A stretch of DNA of 64,000 nt from Acidimicrobiia bacterium. GTDB taxonomy: Bacteria; Acidobacteriota; Vicinamibacteria; Vicinamibacterales; SCN-69-37. The stretch is taken from positions 1 to 64,000 of the forward strand of contig VFZF01000007.1 of the NCBI GenBank assembly GCA_016871335.1, written 5' to 3'. A model generated the notes under the pieces. The model saw only the letters and a list, made by a program, of their open reading frames with translations, was not told the origin of the DNA and did no database searches. The position numbers were made by a program, and so were the translations under genes. Of this stretch, positions 52,560 to 61,627 are shown piece by piece (position 1 is the first letter of the stretch; each line of letters opens with the position of its first letter).

Positions 52560-52575
52560 ATGAATACATATTCAT
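52560..52575 (+). promoter_or_regulatory. ARG box overlapping the argC start codon
   Basis: ATGAATACATATTCAT is a perfect inverted repeat (ATGAATA/TATTCAT around CA) matching the ARG box consensus. It coincides with the first codons of argC, so the protein's N-terminal residues (Met-Asn-Thr-Tyr-Ser) are dictated by the operator. TATACT at 52542-52547 is the likely -10 for argC. Confidence 0.75.
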
Positions 52576-53564
52576 CTCCAGTCAGTGTCGCAATCGCGGG
52601 AGCCACGGGATATGCCGGTCAGGAACTGCTGACCCTGCTCAACCGGCATCCGGAAGTCCACATTGCGGCAGCCATGTCGTCGAGTCCTGATTCTGCCACG
52701 CGGCCGATGCCGAGGCTGGCCCGCACATGGGACGGCAAGATTGAGCCGCTCAACCGCGCGAAGCTGACCGAGTCCACGTTTGTGTTCCTGGCGGTGCCGG
52801 AAGCGGCGGCCGCCGATCTCGCGCCGGAGCTGCTTGAAGCGGGCGTGAAGGTCATCGATCTTTCGGGTGCCTTCCGGATCAGGGACGCAGCCAACCGCGC
52901 GAAGTGGTATCCGGCGACGACGCTGCTGCCGGAGGGTGTGGCGTATGGTCTCGTCGAGCACAATCGGACGGCCATTGAACAGGCGTCGCTGGTCGCGTGC
53001 CCGGGGTGTTATCCGACGGCCGCGTTGCTCGCGTTGACGCCATTGATGCAGGCGGGGCTCCTCGACCTCTCGCGCGATGTGGTGGTGGATGCCAAGTCCG
53101 GCATTTCGGGCGCCGGGCGTACCGCCAGTGATCGCACGCACTTCTCCGAGAACCACGGATCGATGGCGGCCTACGGCGTGCTCGGCCATCGGCATGTCGC
53201 GGAGATGGAACAGTCGCTCGGGTGCGAAGTGACGTTTGTGCCGCACCTGGTCCCGCTCGATCGCGGCATTCTCGAGACGATTTATGTGCGGGTGACGCCC
53301 GGCACGACCGCCGAAGCCATTGGTGAAGCCCTGGGCCGCACGTATCAGCACGCGCCGTTTGTGCGCCTGACGGGCGATGCGCTGCCGGAAATCAAGCACG
53401 TGGCGTGGACGAATTTCTGCGACATCGGCTGGAAGTTCGACGCGGCGGCACGCCGGCTGGTCATGGTGGTGTGCATCGACAATCTGGTGAAAGGCGCGGC
53501 GGGGCAGGCCGTCCAGAACTTCAATGTCATCTGCGGCTTTGATGAACGGACGGGGCTGCGATGA
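52560..53564 (+). CDS. argC: N-acetyl-gamma-glutamyl-phosphate reductase
   Basis: 334 aa. Reduces N-acetylglutamyl phosphate to the semialdehyde with NADPH. N-terminal GATGYAGQELLTLLNRHP dinucleotide motif and the catalytic cysteine in VACPGCYPTAALLAL; the conserved SGISGAGR and HRHVAEM segments follow. First gene of the rightward arginine unit; the stop overlaps argB (ATGA). The start codon lies inside the ARG box, so ArgR directly covers the translation start region. Confidence 0.95.
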   Translation: MNTYSSPVSVAIAGATGYAGQELLTLLNRHPEVHIAAAMSSSPDSATRPMPRLARTWDGKIEPLNRAKLTESTFVFLAVPEAAAADLAPELLEAGVKVIDLSGAFRIRDAANRAKWYPATTLLPEGVAYGLVEHNRTAIEQASLVACPGCYPTAALLALTPLMQAGLLDLSRDVVVDAKSGISGAGRTASDRTHFSENHGSMAAYGVLGHRHVAEMEQSLGCEVTFVPHLVPLDRGILETIYVRVTPGTTAEAIGEALGRTYQHAPFVRLTGDALPEIKHVAWTNFCDIGWKFDAAARRLVMVVCIDNLVKGAAGQAVQNFNVICGFDERTGLR

Positions 53565-54379
53565 ACGGCCCGCTGGTGCTCAAACTCGGTGGTGAGTTGA
53601 TCGAAACCGCCGCGGCCCGGGACGCGGTCTCGGCGATGGTCGCGGACCTTCGCGTCTCCCGCCCCGTCGCCATCGTCCACGGCGGCGGCCGGGCGATTGA
53701 TGCGGAACTCGATCGCCGCGGCATCCTGCCGCAGAAGGCGGATGGCCTGCGCATCACGAACGGTCCGACACGCGATGCGGTGGTTGCGGTGCTCGCCGGT
53801 TCGGCCAATACCGATCTTGTTGCTGCGCTTGTGAATGCCTCTGTGCCGGCCGTTGGCCTGACCGGCGTTGATGCGGCGATGGCCGAAGCGTCGAAGGCTC
53901 CGGCGTTGCGCTCGACCAAGGGCATCGACGTGGATCTGGGCCTTGTGGGCGATCCAGACGATGTGGATCCGGCACTGGTGGAATTGCTGATGACGTCCGG
54001 CTATGTGCCGGTAGTCGCGAGCCTCGGCATTGAACGTGGCGCTGCGGGCGCCGGCATTCTCAACGTGAACGCGGATGTCATGGCGTGCCGACTGGCGGCC
54101 GCTCTCGGCGCGGAACTGGTCATTGCGGGCACGACGGCGGGCGTGCTTGATGCGCAGGGGACGCTGCTGCCCCTGCTCACGACTGACGACATGGACGCGC
54201 TCATCAACGACGGTACGGCGACGGCCGGCATGGTGGCCAAACTTCGCGCGTGCCGGACGGCACTCGACGAAGGTGTGCCGTCTGTGCGGCTGGTTGACGG
54301 CCGAGGTTTTGCCGCCGGGATCAATCCCAGCGACACCCCGGGTACCTCTCTCACTGCGAAGGTCACGATTCACTCATGA
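53561..54379 (+). CDS. argB: N-acetylglutamate kinase
   Basis: 272 aa. Phosphorylates N-acetylglutamate. N-terminal VLKLGGELIE, VAIVHGGGRAIDAEL, and the ILNVNADVMACRLAAALGAE block are the amino-acid-kinase motifs. Length is at the short end for ArgB, and it lacks the N-terminal helix associated with arginine-inhibited hexameric enzymes, so feedback inhibition by arginine may be absent (inference). Overlaps argC and argD by 4 bp each. Confidence 0.93.
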   Translation: MNGPLVLKLGGELIETAAARDAVSAMVADLRVSRPVAIVHGGGRAIDAELDRRGILPQKADGLRITNGPTRDAVVAVLAGSANTDLVAALVNASVPAVGLTGVDAAMAEASKAPALRSTKGIDVDLGLVGDPDDVDPALVELLMTSGYVPVVASLGIERGAAGAGILNVNADVMACRLAAALGAELVIAGTTAGVLDAQGTLLPLLTTDDMDALINDGTATAGMVAKLRACRTALDEGVPSVRLVDGRGFAAGINPSDTPGTSLTAKVTIHS

Positions 54380-55596
54380 GCACAACCGCCACTGCACCCT
54401 CGTCCGTTCAGACACTCGAAGCCCAGCACATCCTGCAGGTGTACCGCCGTACGCCGGTGGTGTTTGACCGCGGCGAAGGGTCGTATCTGATCACGACCGA
54501 GGGCAAGCGCTGCCTCGACTTCATCTCCGGCGTCGGCGTGGTGTCGCTTGGTCATGCCAATCCGGCGCTGGCTGCGGCGATCGCTGATCAGTCGCGCACC
54601 CTGCTGCACACGTCCAATCTGTTTTTCCACCCGTTGCAGGCGGAAGTGGCCACGCGGCTTGGGGAACTGACGGGACTCGACCGCGCGTTTTTCTGCAACA
54701 GCGGGACCGAAGCGGTTGAAGCCTGTCTCAAGTTTGCGCGCCGGTACTGGCACTCCAAGGGCGAGACCTCACGCACGAAGTACATCGCCTTCTCGCACGC
54801 GTTTCACGGGCGCACGATGGGATCGCTGTCGGTCACCTGGGACGATCACTACCGCGCGCCGTTTGCGCCGCTGATTCCCAACGTCGTGTTTGTGGACACC
54901 AACGACCCGGCGGCGCTGGCGGCTGCGGTTGACGGCAACACGGCCGCCATCATTGTCGAGCCGATTCAGGGTGAGGGCGGCGTGCGTCCGATCAGCAGCG
55001 ACATGGCGGCGGCGATCGAGGGCGCCTGCGCATCGAGCGGCGCGTTGCTGATTGCGGATGAAGTGCAGAGCGGTTCGGGCCGCACGGGCGCGTTCCTCTA
55101 CAGCCAGACGCTGGGCCTGACGCCTGATCTCGTGGCGCTCGGCAAGGCGCTTGGCGCCGGTGTGCCGGTCGGCGTGGCGATGTTCACGAACGAGGTCGCG
55201 TCGGCTGCCGCTCCTGGTGACCATGGCAGCACGTACGGCGGCAACCTCCTGGCCTGCCGCGCGGCATTGGTGTTTCTGGATGCGCTGGCGTCGTCGGACC
55301 TGCAGGCATCGATGGCCAGCGCGGCTGCACGGCTGGGCAAAGGTTTCTGCGCGATGATGGGCCGTGTCCCGGCCATTCGCGAAGTGCGCGGCAAGGGATT
55401 GATGATCGGCATCGACCTGACGTTTGATGCCACGCCGGTGGTGGCCGCCGCCTTTGAGCGCGGCCTGCTCATTAATCGCACAAGCTCAACGGTGGTGCGG
55501 CTGTTGCCGCCGTACACGATTATCGACGCGGATGTGGATGCGGCGTTGCCGCTGCTGGAAGACGCCATCGTGGCGGCAGGGAGGGACTCGAAGTGA
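54376..55596 (+). CDS. argD: Acetylornithine aminotransferase
   Basis: 406 aa. Class III PLP aminotransferase that converts N-acetylglutamate semialdehyde to N-acetylornithine. FCNSGTEAVEACLKFAR, AFHGRTMGSLSVTW and LLIADEVQSGSGRTG are intact; the PLP lysine is in LVALGKALGAGVP. Overlaps argB upstream and argA downstream by 4 bp. Confidence 0.95.
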   Translation: MSTTATAPSSVQTLEAQHILQVYRRTPVVFDRGEGSYLITTEGKRCLDFISGVGVVSLGHANPALAAAIADQSRTLLHTSNLFFHPLQAEVATRLGELTGLDRAFFCNSGTEAVEACLKFARRYWHSKGETSRTKYIAFSHAFHGRTMGSLSVTWDDHYRAPFAPLIPNVVFVDTNDPAALAAAVDGNTAAIIVEPIQGEGGVRPISSDMAAAIEGACASSGALLIADEVQSGSGRTGAFLYSQTLGLTPDLVALGKALGAGVPVGVAMFTNEVASAAAPGDHGSTYGGNLLACRAALVFLDALASSDLQASMASAAARLGKGFCAMMGRVPAIREVRGKGLMIGIDLTFDATPVVAAAFERGLLINRTSSTVVRLLPPYTIIDADVDAALPLLEDAIVAAGRDSK

Positions 55597-56123
55597 CGGA
55601 TCTTGTTGTACGGGCGGCCACGATGGCCGACGCGGAAGCCATTCATCAGCTGGTGCAGTCGCACCTGGACGAAGGACACCTGCTGCCCCGGAACATCTCC
55701 GAGCTGCGCGCCCATGCAGAACGATTCGTGGTGTGCGACGTCGGCGGACAGATCACCGCGTGTGCGGAGCTCGCGCCCTTGTCACAGTCCGTCGCCGAAG
55801 TGCGGTCGCTGGTGGTCTCGCGGGGCTTCCGCCGGGTCGGTCTGGCGCAGCGGCTGGTGAACGAACTGCGCGCGCGCGCCAAGGCGCTCGGCTTCGACAC
55901 GCTCACGGCCTTTACGCACGATGCGCGGTTCTTCGTGCGCCAGGGTTTCTCCATCGTGCCGCACGTGTGGGTGCCGGAGAAGATCATGACCGACTGTGTC
56001 GGCTGCCCGCTCTTCCGGCACTGCGAACAGTACGCGATGGTGCTGCCGCTCGCCGCCCATCAGACCTATCGTCCAGCCAGCGCACGCGCGACGGCCGTGC
56101 CCGTCGCCGTGAGCGCGGCGTAA
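55593..56123 (+). CDS. argA: Amino-acid N-acetyltransferase (N-acetylglutamate synthase, GNAT type)
   Basis: 176 aa stand-alone GNAT enzyme of the short-ArgA kind. Visible: VRAATMADAEAIHQLVQSHL, the acetyl-CoA block FRRVGLAQRLVNELRARAK, FFVRQGFSIV and the C-terminal CPLFRHCEQYAMVLPL typical of these synthases. It should form N-acetylglutamate from acetyl-CoA and glutamate. Its presence beside argJ means the cycle has both a primer and a recycling step. ATGA-type overlap with argD. Confidence 0.9.
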   Translation: MTDLVVRAATMADAEAIHQLVQSHLDEGHLLPRNISELRAHAERFVVCDVGGQITACAELAPLSQSVAEVRSLVVSRGFRRVGLAQRLVNELRARAKALGFDTLTAFTHDARFFVRQGFSIVPHVWVPEKIMTDCVGCPLFRHCEQYAMVLPLAAHQTYRPASARATAVPVAVSAA

Positions 56124-56131
56124 CCCGCGTC

Positions 56132-57352
56132 ATGGAAGCCACTCTCATCGAAGGCGGCGTCACCACGCCGGCCGGATTCGTCGCGGCCGGTGTGTACTGC
56201 GGCATCAAGAAGCCGACGCACGCCTGGCCACTGGATCTGTGTCTTATTGCGTCCACGTCCGGCCCCGTGCCGGCGGCGGCCGTGTTCACGACCAATCTCG
56301 CAGTCGCCGCGCCGATCGTGGTCTCGCGGGATCACCTCACACGTGCAGGCGGCCTCTGCGCGGGCGTGGTCGTTAACAGTGGATGTGCCAATGCGTGTAC
56401 CGGCGAGGCCGGCATGGCCGTGGCCAGGGGCATGGCCGGCGCGGCCGCCTTGGCCCTCGGCGTGGGTGACGAGTTCATATTTGTCTCCTCCACTGGCGTC
56501 ATTGGTGTTCCGCTGGGCCTGGCCAAAGTCCGTGCCGGCATCACAGCCGCGCATGCAGCACTGTCGACTGAGGGCGGCGCCGACGCCACGCGCGCGATCA
56601 TGACCACGGACCCGTTCCCGAAGTCGTGTGCGGCGGTGATTGATACGCCGAAGGGGCGCGTCACGGTTGGCGGCATCACCAAGGGCTCCGGGATGATCGA
56701 ACCCCGCATGGCCACGATGCTCGGATTTCTCACCACCGATGCGAAGGTGGCGCCCGACGTGCTGCAAGTCGCACTGCGTCGTGTCTGTGATGAGACATTC
56801 AACGCCATCACCGTGGATGGCGAATGCTCCACCAACGACTGCGTGTTGTTGATGGCCTCGGGCGCCTCCGGCGTCGAGATCGCGGACCCCGCGAATCCCG
56901 CACTGGTGGAACCGCTGCGGGCCGTCGCGGGTCACCTTGCGCGCGAGATCGTGCGGGGCGGCGAAGGCGCCAGCAAACTGGTCACGGTTCGCGTCACCGG
57001 CGCCGTCTCGCTCGAAGACGCGCGACTGGCCGCGCGCACCATCGCCAATTCGCCGCTGGTGAAAACCGCCATCCACGGCGGTGACCCGAACTGGGGCCGC
57101 CTGATCGCCGCCTCCGGCCGTTCGGGTGCACACTTCGTGCTCGAACACGCGTCGGTGCGCATCGGTGACGTGGACCTCTTCGTCAACGGCGTGCCGTACG
57201 ACGAACGGGCCGACGCCGCAGCCGCGGTCCTTCAGCAGAAGCAGATGGTCATCACGGTGGACCTCGGCACCGGCGGTGGCCACGAAGCTACGATGTGGAC
57301 CTGCGACTTCAGCGCCGAATACGTGAAGATCAACGCGGAATACCGGACGTAA
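56132..57352 (+). CDS. argJ: Glutamate N-acetyltransferase (ornithine acetyltransferase), ArgJ
   Basis: 406 aa. Transfers acetyl from N-acetylornithine to glutamate (and, if bifunctional, from acetyl-CoA). The self-cleavage threonine is in MATMLGFLTTDA, the oxyanion region in NSGCANACTG, and the C-terminal block GDPNWGRLIAASGRSG is intact. ATG 56132 is chosen by homology; upstream frame overlaps argA. 8 bp after argA; 7 bp before argF. Confidence 0.95.
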   Translation: MEATLIEGGVTTPAGFVAAGVYCGIKKPTHAWPLDLCLIASTSGPVPAAAVFTTNLAVAAPIVVSRDHLTRAGGLCAGVVVNSGCANACTGEAGMAVARGMAGAAALALGVGDEFIFVSSTGVIGVPLGLAKVRAGITAAHAALSTEGGADATRAIMTTDPFPKSCAAVIDTPKGRVTVGGITKGSGMIEPRMATMLGFLTTDAKVAPDVLQVALRRVCDETFNAITVDGECSTNDCVLLMASGASGVEIADPANPALVEPLRAVAGHLAREIVRGGEGASKLVTVRVTGAVSLEDARLAARTIANSPLVKTAIHGGDPNWGRLIAASGRSGAHFVLEHASVRIGDVDLFVNGVPYDERADAAAAVLQQKQMVITVDLGTGGGHEATMWTCDFSAEYVKINAEYRT

Positions 57353-57359
57353 TTCAATC

Positions 57360-58307
57360 ATGATCGTTGAACTGCCCGCTCTGAAGTCCAAGGACTTCCT
57401 CTCCATCCTCGACCTCAACCCCGAAGCGCTTGAGCAGGCGCTCGAACTGGCTGCGGTCTTCAAATCCGAACGCGTCAAGGGCCGCCCGCACGCGCACGTG
57501 CTCGAAGGCCAGCACGTTGCGTTGTTGTTCGAGAAGCCGTCGCTCCGGACGCACTCCGCGTTCACGATCGCCGTGCGTGAACTCGGCGGCGACGTGATCG
57601 AGCCGGCCTCCGACGTCGCGTTCAGCGGCCGCGAATCCGCCTCCGACGTTGCGCGCAATCTCGAACGCTGGGTTCCCATCGTTGTCGTCCGCACCTTTGA
57701 ACAAGCGCGTCTCGAACGCTTTGCTGTGTCCTCGTCGCGCATGCGTGTGATCAACGCCCTGACTGACGAAGAACATCCGTGCCAGGCCCTCGCCGACATG
57801 CAGGCGCTCATTGAGCGCTGGGGTTCGGTGAAGGGCCGGACCATGACGTATGTGGGAGATGGCAACAACGTCGCGGCCTCACTCGCGCAGGCATCGGTGA
57901 TGCTCGGCATGCACGTCCGGCTCGCCACACCCGAAGGGTTTGAGTTGAACGCCGGCTTGGCAGAGTCCGTCACCCGCGTCGTGCGATTTGGTGCGACCTT
58001 TACGCAAGGCCACGATCCCGTTGCTGCGGTCAAAGGCGCCGATGCCGTGTACACCGACGCCTGGGCGTCGATGGGACAGGAGGCCGACGCCGAACGCCGC
58101 GCCGGCATTTTCAGGCCCTTCCAGGTCAACGCCGCACTGATGGTTGCCGCCGGCAAGGACGCCCTGTTCATGCACTGCCTCCCGGCTCACCGGGGACTCG
58201 AAGTCACCGACGAGGTCATCGATTCCCCGGCCTCGATCGTCTTCGATCAGAGTGAAAACCGCCTGCACACGCAGAAGGCGCTGCTCGCGATGATGTCGGC
58301 GCGATAG
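57360..58307 (+). CDS. argF: Ornithine carbamoyltransferase
   Basis: 315 aa. Makes citrulline from ornithine and carbamoyl phosphate. Carbamoyl-phosphate motif EKPSLRTHSAF (fifth residue His where Arg is usual), EEHPCQALADMQALI, YVGDGNNVAASLAQA and ornithine-binding HCLPAHRGLEVTDEV are visible. Motifs fit ordinary ornithine rather than acetyl- or succinyl-ornithine enzymes, in line with argJ upstream. Last of the argCBDAJF unit; a hairpin follows. Confidence 0.93.
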   Translation: MIVELPALKSKDFLSILDLNPEALEQALELAAVFKSERVKGRPHAHVLEGQHVALLFEKPSLRTHSAFTIAVRELGGDVIEPASDVAFSGRESASDVARNLERWVPIVVVRTFEQARLERFAVSSSRMRVINALTDEEHPCQALADMQALIERWGSVKGRTMTYVGDGNNVAASLAQASVMLGMHVRLATPEGFELNAGLAESVTRVVRFGATFTQGHDPVAAVKGADAVYTDAWASMGQEADAERRAGIFRPFQVNAALMVAAGKDALFMHCLPAHRGLEVTDEVIDSPASIVFDQSENRLHTQKALLAMMSAR

Positions 58308-58320
58308 ACGCCGCCTGTCG

Positions 58321-58343
58321 GGCACGCTGGTGTGTAGCGTGCC
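58321..58343 (+). terminator. REP-like hairpin after argF
   Basis: GGCACGCT-7 nt-AGCGTGCC, 13 bp after the argF stop. It has the same 8-bp/7-nt layout as the elements at 7986-8097 and 58850-58913, with the fourth stem position changed to A:T. Probably ends or protects the arginine mRNA. Confidence 0.7.
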
Positions 58344-58368
58344 GTGCACATCACGATATGCTGCCGCC

Positions 58369-58827
58369 ATGAAAGCCCTGCGCATCGGGTTCGGCCTGCT
58401 GGCGGCGGCGATTGCCACGCCTGCGGCGCTGGCGGCGGTGTTCGCCGGCCGCTGGTATTTCGGGCTGGAGGGCCAGGGCGGCCAACCGTGGCCTGACGTG
58501 CAGGCGCGCATCGACACGTATGCGCTCCTGTCCGCCCCGGTCGCGTTCTTCGTCACTCTCGCCTTTGGCGCGCCGTATGTGCATCGCCTCGCCGAGATCG
58601 GCCGTGCGACGCTCCCGCGCGTCGCGGTCACCGGCGCACTCGTCGGCGCACTCCCCTTCCTCCTCTTCGATGGCTACATCGTCGGCATGAACTTGCTCTT
58701 GCTCGCGAGCGAGCCCTACACGCGCGAAGGCTTGATTACAGCTGCGCGGTGGGCGGCGCTGGGATCCTGGTGCGGCATTTGGTCGGCGCTGTCGTACTGG
58801 ATGGTGGCGATTCGCAGAACTCGTTGA
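58369..58827 (+). CDS. Four-helix membrane protein, unknown function
   Basis: 152 aa with hydrophobic segments at about residues 5-26, 44-63, 82-103 and 125-146, joined by short polar loops (YFGLEGQGGQPWPDVQARID). ATG 58369 follows the argF hairpin by 25 bp. Upstream in-frame starts are unlikely. No recognised family; not evidently related to arginine metabolism. Confidence 0.7.
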   Translation: MKALRIGFGLLAAAIATPAALAAVFAGRWYFGLEGQGGQPWPDVQARIDTYALLSAPVAFFVTLAFGAPYVHRLAEIGRATLPRVAVTGALVGALPFLLFDGYIVGMNLLLLASEPYTREGLITAARWAALGSWCGIWSALSYWMVAIRRTR

Positions 58828-58849
58828 TGGTGCCGGGGTGAGGGGTAAC

Positions 58850-58913
58850 GGCCCGCTCAAGTTCAGCGGGCCCTACGATGACGTACGTAGGGCCCGCTGG
58901 GTTCGAGCGGGCC
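58850..58913. repeat. Two REP-like hairpins in tandem
   Basis: 58850-58872 and 58891-58913 are both GGCCCGCT-7 nt-AGCGGGCC, with loops CAAGTTC and GGGTTCG. The stretch between contains TACGATGACGTACGTA. The first loop is the exact complement of the loop at 8083-8089, so the same element lies there in opposite orientation. Confidence 0.8.
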
Positions 58914-58996
58914 GTGCATGGTCAACGACCAATGGCCGGGCGGCGTATCCGTACGCTACAGTTCCCCGGGTTCATTACTCCCATCTGGAGGCTCCA

Positions 58997-61615
58997 TTGG
59001 CACGTCGAACGATTCACTCCGTAGTCCTCGGGTTGGCAGCGGTCGCTGCTCTCCTCGTCCCGGCCGCCGGCGCACGTCTTGCCGGCAATTCCGACGCCCC
59101 CGCCCCGCAGGCGGCACGGGCGTCGTCGGTCGTGGCCATCCGCAACGCGACGATCATCACCGTGTCGCGCGGCACCATCAACAACGGCACGATCGTGATG
59201 CGGGACGGCAAGATCGCCGCCGTCGGCACGAACGTCCAGATTCCGGCCGGCGCAACCATCGTCGACGGCACGGGCAAGTTCGTGACGCCCGGGCTCATCG
59301 ATGCGCACTCGCACATCGGCAATGACGCCATCAACGAAGGCGCCACGGCGGTCAGCTCGATGACCGATATGGGTCAGGTGCTCAACCCGACGGCGATCGC
59401 CATTCAGCGCGACCTGGCGGGTGGCCTGACGATCGCGAACGTGCTACACGGATCGGCCAACCCGATCGGCGGCGGCGCGGTCACGATCAAGCTGCGCTGG
59501 GGTGTGGAACGCGGCGACGCGCTGATCATGGAAGGCTCGATGCCCGGTATCAAGTTCGCGCTGGGTGAAAACCCGAAGCGTTCGGGCGGCGGCGCCGGCG
59601 GCCTGCAGGGGAATGCCCTGCCCCGCTACCCGGGCACGCGCCAGGGCGTGGAGTTCGTCATTCGCGACGCATTCACACGCGCGAAGAAGTATCAGAAAGA
59701 CTGGGCGGCGTACAACGCGTCCCCCGACAAGGCGACCACCATTCCGCCGCGTCGTGACCTCCAACTCGACGCACTGGTGGAGGTCCTCGAAGGCAAGCGC
59801 CTGGTGCACTGCCACTCGTACCGCGCAGACGAAATCCTCATGATGATCCGTCTCGCCGACGAGATGGGTTTCACGGTCGCCACCTTCCAGCACGTGCTCG
59901 AGGGCTACAAGGTCGCGAAGGAAATGGCGGCGCACGGCGCCGGCGCGTCCACGTTCTCCGACTGGTGGGGCTACAAGATCGAAGCCGAGGACGCGATCCC
60001 CGGCAACGCGGGCCTGATGACGCACAAGGGCGTCAACGTCTCCATCAACTCCGACAGCGCGGAACACGCGCGCCGCATGAACACCGAAGCGGCCAAGTCC
60101 GTGCGTTGGGGTGACGTCAGTGACGACCAGGCCATCGCGATGGTGACGATGAACCCGGCGCGGCAGCTGCGTATCGAAGACCGCGTGGGTTCGCTCGATG
60201 TCGGCAAGGACGCCGACGTTGTGCTCTGGAACAACCATCCGCTGAGCACCTACGCGATCGTCGAACACACGTACATTGACGGCAAGCTCTACTACGACCG
60301 CGTGGCCGACCTGGCCCGCGTGGCGGCGGCCAGCACGAACCGCCCCGCACCTGCGGCGCCGGCCGTCACGGGCAACCTGTTCAACGTCACGCTGGAAGCG
60401 GGCAAAGTCGTCTACAACACGAACGGTCCGGCGTGGGCCATCACCAATGCGCGCATTCACACGGTGTCCGGTCCGGTGATTCCGCGCGGCACCGTGGTCA
60501 TTCGCGGCAACACGATTCAGGCGGTCGGTGCGAACGTGTCGATTCCCTCGGGCGCGCGTGTTGTGGATGCGCGTGGCGCAAACGTGTACCCCGGCTTCAT
60601 CGATGCGCAGACGGACCTCGGCCTCAACGAGCCCGGCGTGCGCGGCTTTGAGGACGTGAGTGAAATCCTGACGTTCAACCAGATGCTGCGCACACGGGTG
60701 GCCTATCAGTCGGACAGCGACGCCATCGCGGTGGCGCGCACGGAGGGCATCACGTCGGCCGGTATCTTCCCAGGTGGCGGCATCATCGGCGGTGAAGTGC
60801 CGCTGATGAACCTCGACGGCTGGACGTGGGAGGAAAACGTGGTGCGCCCGGCAGCGGGCCTCGCGTTCTCGTTCCCCGGCGGCGGCGGTGGTGGACGTGG
60901 CGGCGGCGGATTCCCAGCGGGTGGCCGCGCCGGTGGCGCCGCCAACTCGGGGCTCCGTGAACTCGACAACCTGCTCGCGCAGGCGAAGGTGTACGGCGCC
61001 AATCCGAACCGCGACATGAACTGGACGCTCGAGCCGTTCCTCCCGATCCTGAACAAGCAGCAGGCGTTCTATGTGAGCGCGGGCAGCGACGCCGCGATCA
61101 CGCAGGCGATTGCATGGGCGCAGCGCCAGAACGTCAACATCGTCATTCGCACGAGCCCGGCGACGGCGGTGTCGAGTGCGGCGGCCCTGAAGGCGGCGAA
61201 TGTGCCGGTCATCCTCAGCACGATTCTGGCAATGCCGGCCGGCAACGACGAGACCTTCCACGCGGCCACGTATCAGGCGGCAGGAGAGCTCGAAAAGGCC
61301 GGCGTGACGTTCGCGTTCTCGAGCGGCGGCTTTGAGACGGTGCGTCTGATCCCGTTCCAGGCCGCGATGTCGGTGGCGTGGGGCCTCAGCAAGGAGCGCG
61401 CGCTGCAGGCGATGACGCTCGACGCGGCGAGGATCTTCGGCGCGGACAAGCTGGTCGGCAGCATCGAACCCGGCAAGGTCGCCAACCTCGTCGTCACCAA
61501 CAGTGACGCGATGGAAATCCGCTCGCGTGTGCTGCATGTGGTCATCGCCGGAAAAGATGTGCCGCTGCAGAACAAGCAGACGGAATTGTTCAACCGTTAC
61601 ATGGGTCGGCAGTAG
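58997..61615 (+). CDS. Exported amidohydrolase, two tandem imidazolonepropionase-like halves
   Basis: 872 aa from TTG 58997, chosen because GGAGG lies at 58986-58990 and a signal peptide (RRTIHSVVLGLAAVAALLVP) follows. The N-terminal half has an amidohydrolase metal site: DAHSHIGND, HCHSYRADE, FQHVLEG and SINSDSAEH. The C-terminal half starts again with the beta-sandwich AITNARIHTVSG but its metal motif reads DAQTDLGLN, and the later His residues are gone, so it is probably inactive. A Gly-rich run (GGGGGGRGGGGFPAGGRAGG) lies near residue 635. Substrate unknown; a lactam or peptide imide is likely. The next gene is a third, related copy. Confidence 0.88.
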   Translation: MARRTIHSVVLGLAAVAALLVPAAGARLAGNSDAPAPQAARASSVVAIRNATIITVSRGTINNGTIVMRDGKIAAVGTNVQIPAGATIVDGTGKFVTPGLIDAHSHIGNDAINEGATAVSSMTDMGQVLNPTAIAIQRDLAGGLTIANVLHGSANPIGGGAVTIKLRWGVERGDALIMEGSMPGIKFALGENPKRSGGGAGGLQGNALPRYPGTRQGVEFVIRDAFTRAKKYQKDWAAYNASPDKATTIPPRRDLQLDALVEVLEGKRLVHCHSYRADEILMMIRLADEMGFTVATFQHVLEGYKVAKEMAAHGAGASTFSDWWGYKIEAEDAIPGNAGLMTHKGVNVSINSDSAEHARRMNTEAAKSVRWGDVSDDQAIAMVTMNPARQLRIEDRVGSLDVGKDADVVLWNNHPLSTYAIVEHTYIDGKLYYDRVADLARVAAASTNRPAPAAPAVTGNLFNVTLEAGKVVYNTNGPAWAITNARIHTVSGPVIPRGTVVIRGNTIQAVGANVSIPSGARVVDARGANVYPGFIDAQTDLGLNEPGVRGFEDVSEILTFNQMLRTRVAYQSDSDAIAVARTEGITSAGIFPGGGIIGGEVPLMNLDGWTWEENVVRPAAGLAFSFPGGGGGGRGGGGFPAGGRAGGAANSGLRELDNLLAQAKVYGANPNRDMNWTLEPFLPILNKQQAFYVSAGSDAAITQAIAWAQRQNVNIVIRTSPATAVSSAAALKAANVPVILSTILAMPAGNDETFHAATYQAAGELEKAGVTFAFSSGGFETVRLIPFQAAMSVAWGLSKERALQAMTLDAARIFGADKLVGSIEPGKVANLVVTNSDAMEIRSRVLHVVIAGKDVPLQNKQTELFNRYMGRQ

Positions 61616-61627
61616 GAGGACATGCAC

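Noticed and set aside
56066-58171. 701-codon frame antisense to argJ and argF
   Set aside because: Spans two well-identified genes on the other strand and has no family features.
59444-61627. 727-codon frame antisense to the amidohydrolase
   Set aside because: Arg/His/Val-rich, no recognisable fold; the sense frame has signal peptide, metal site and ribosome-binding site.
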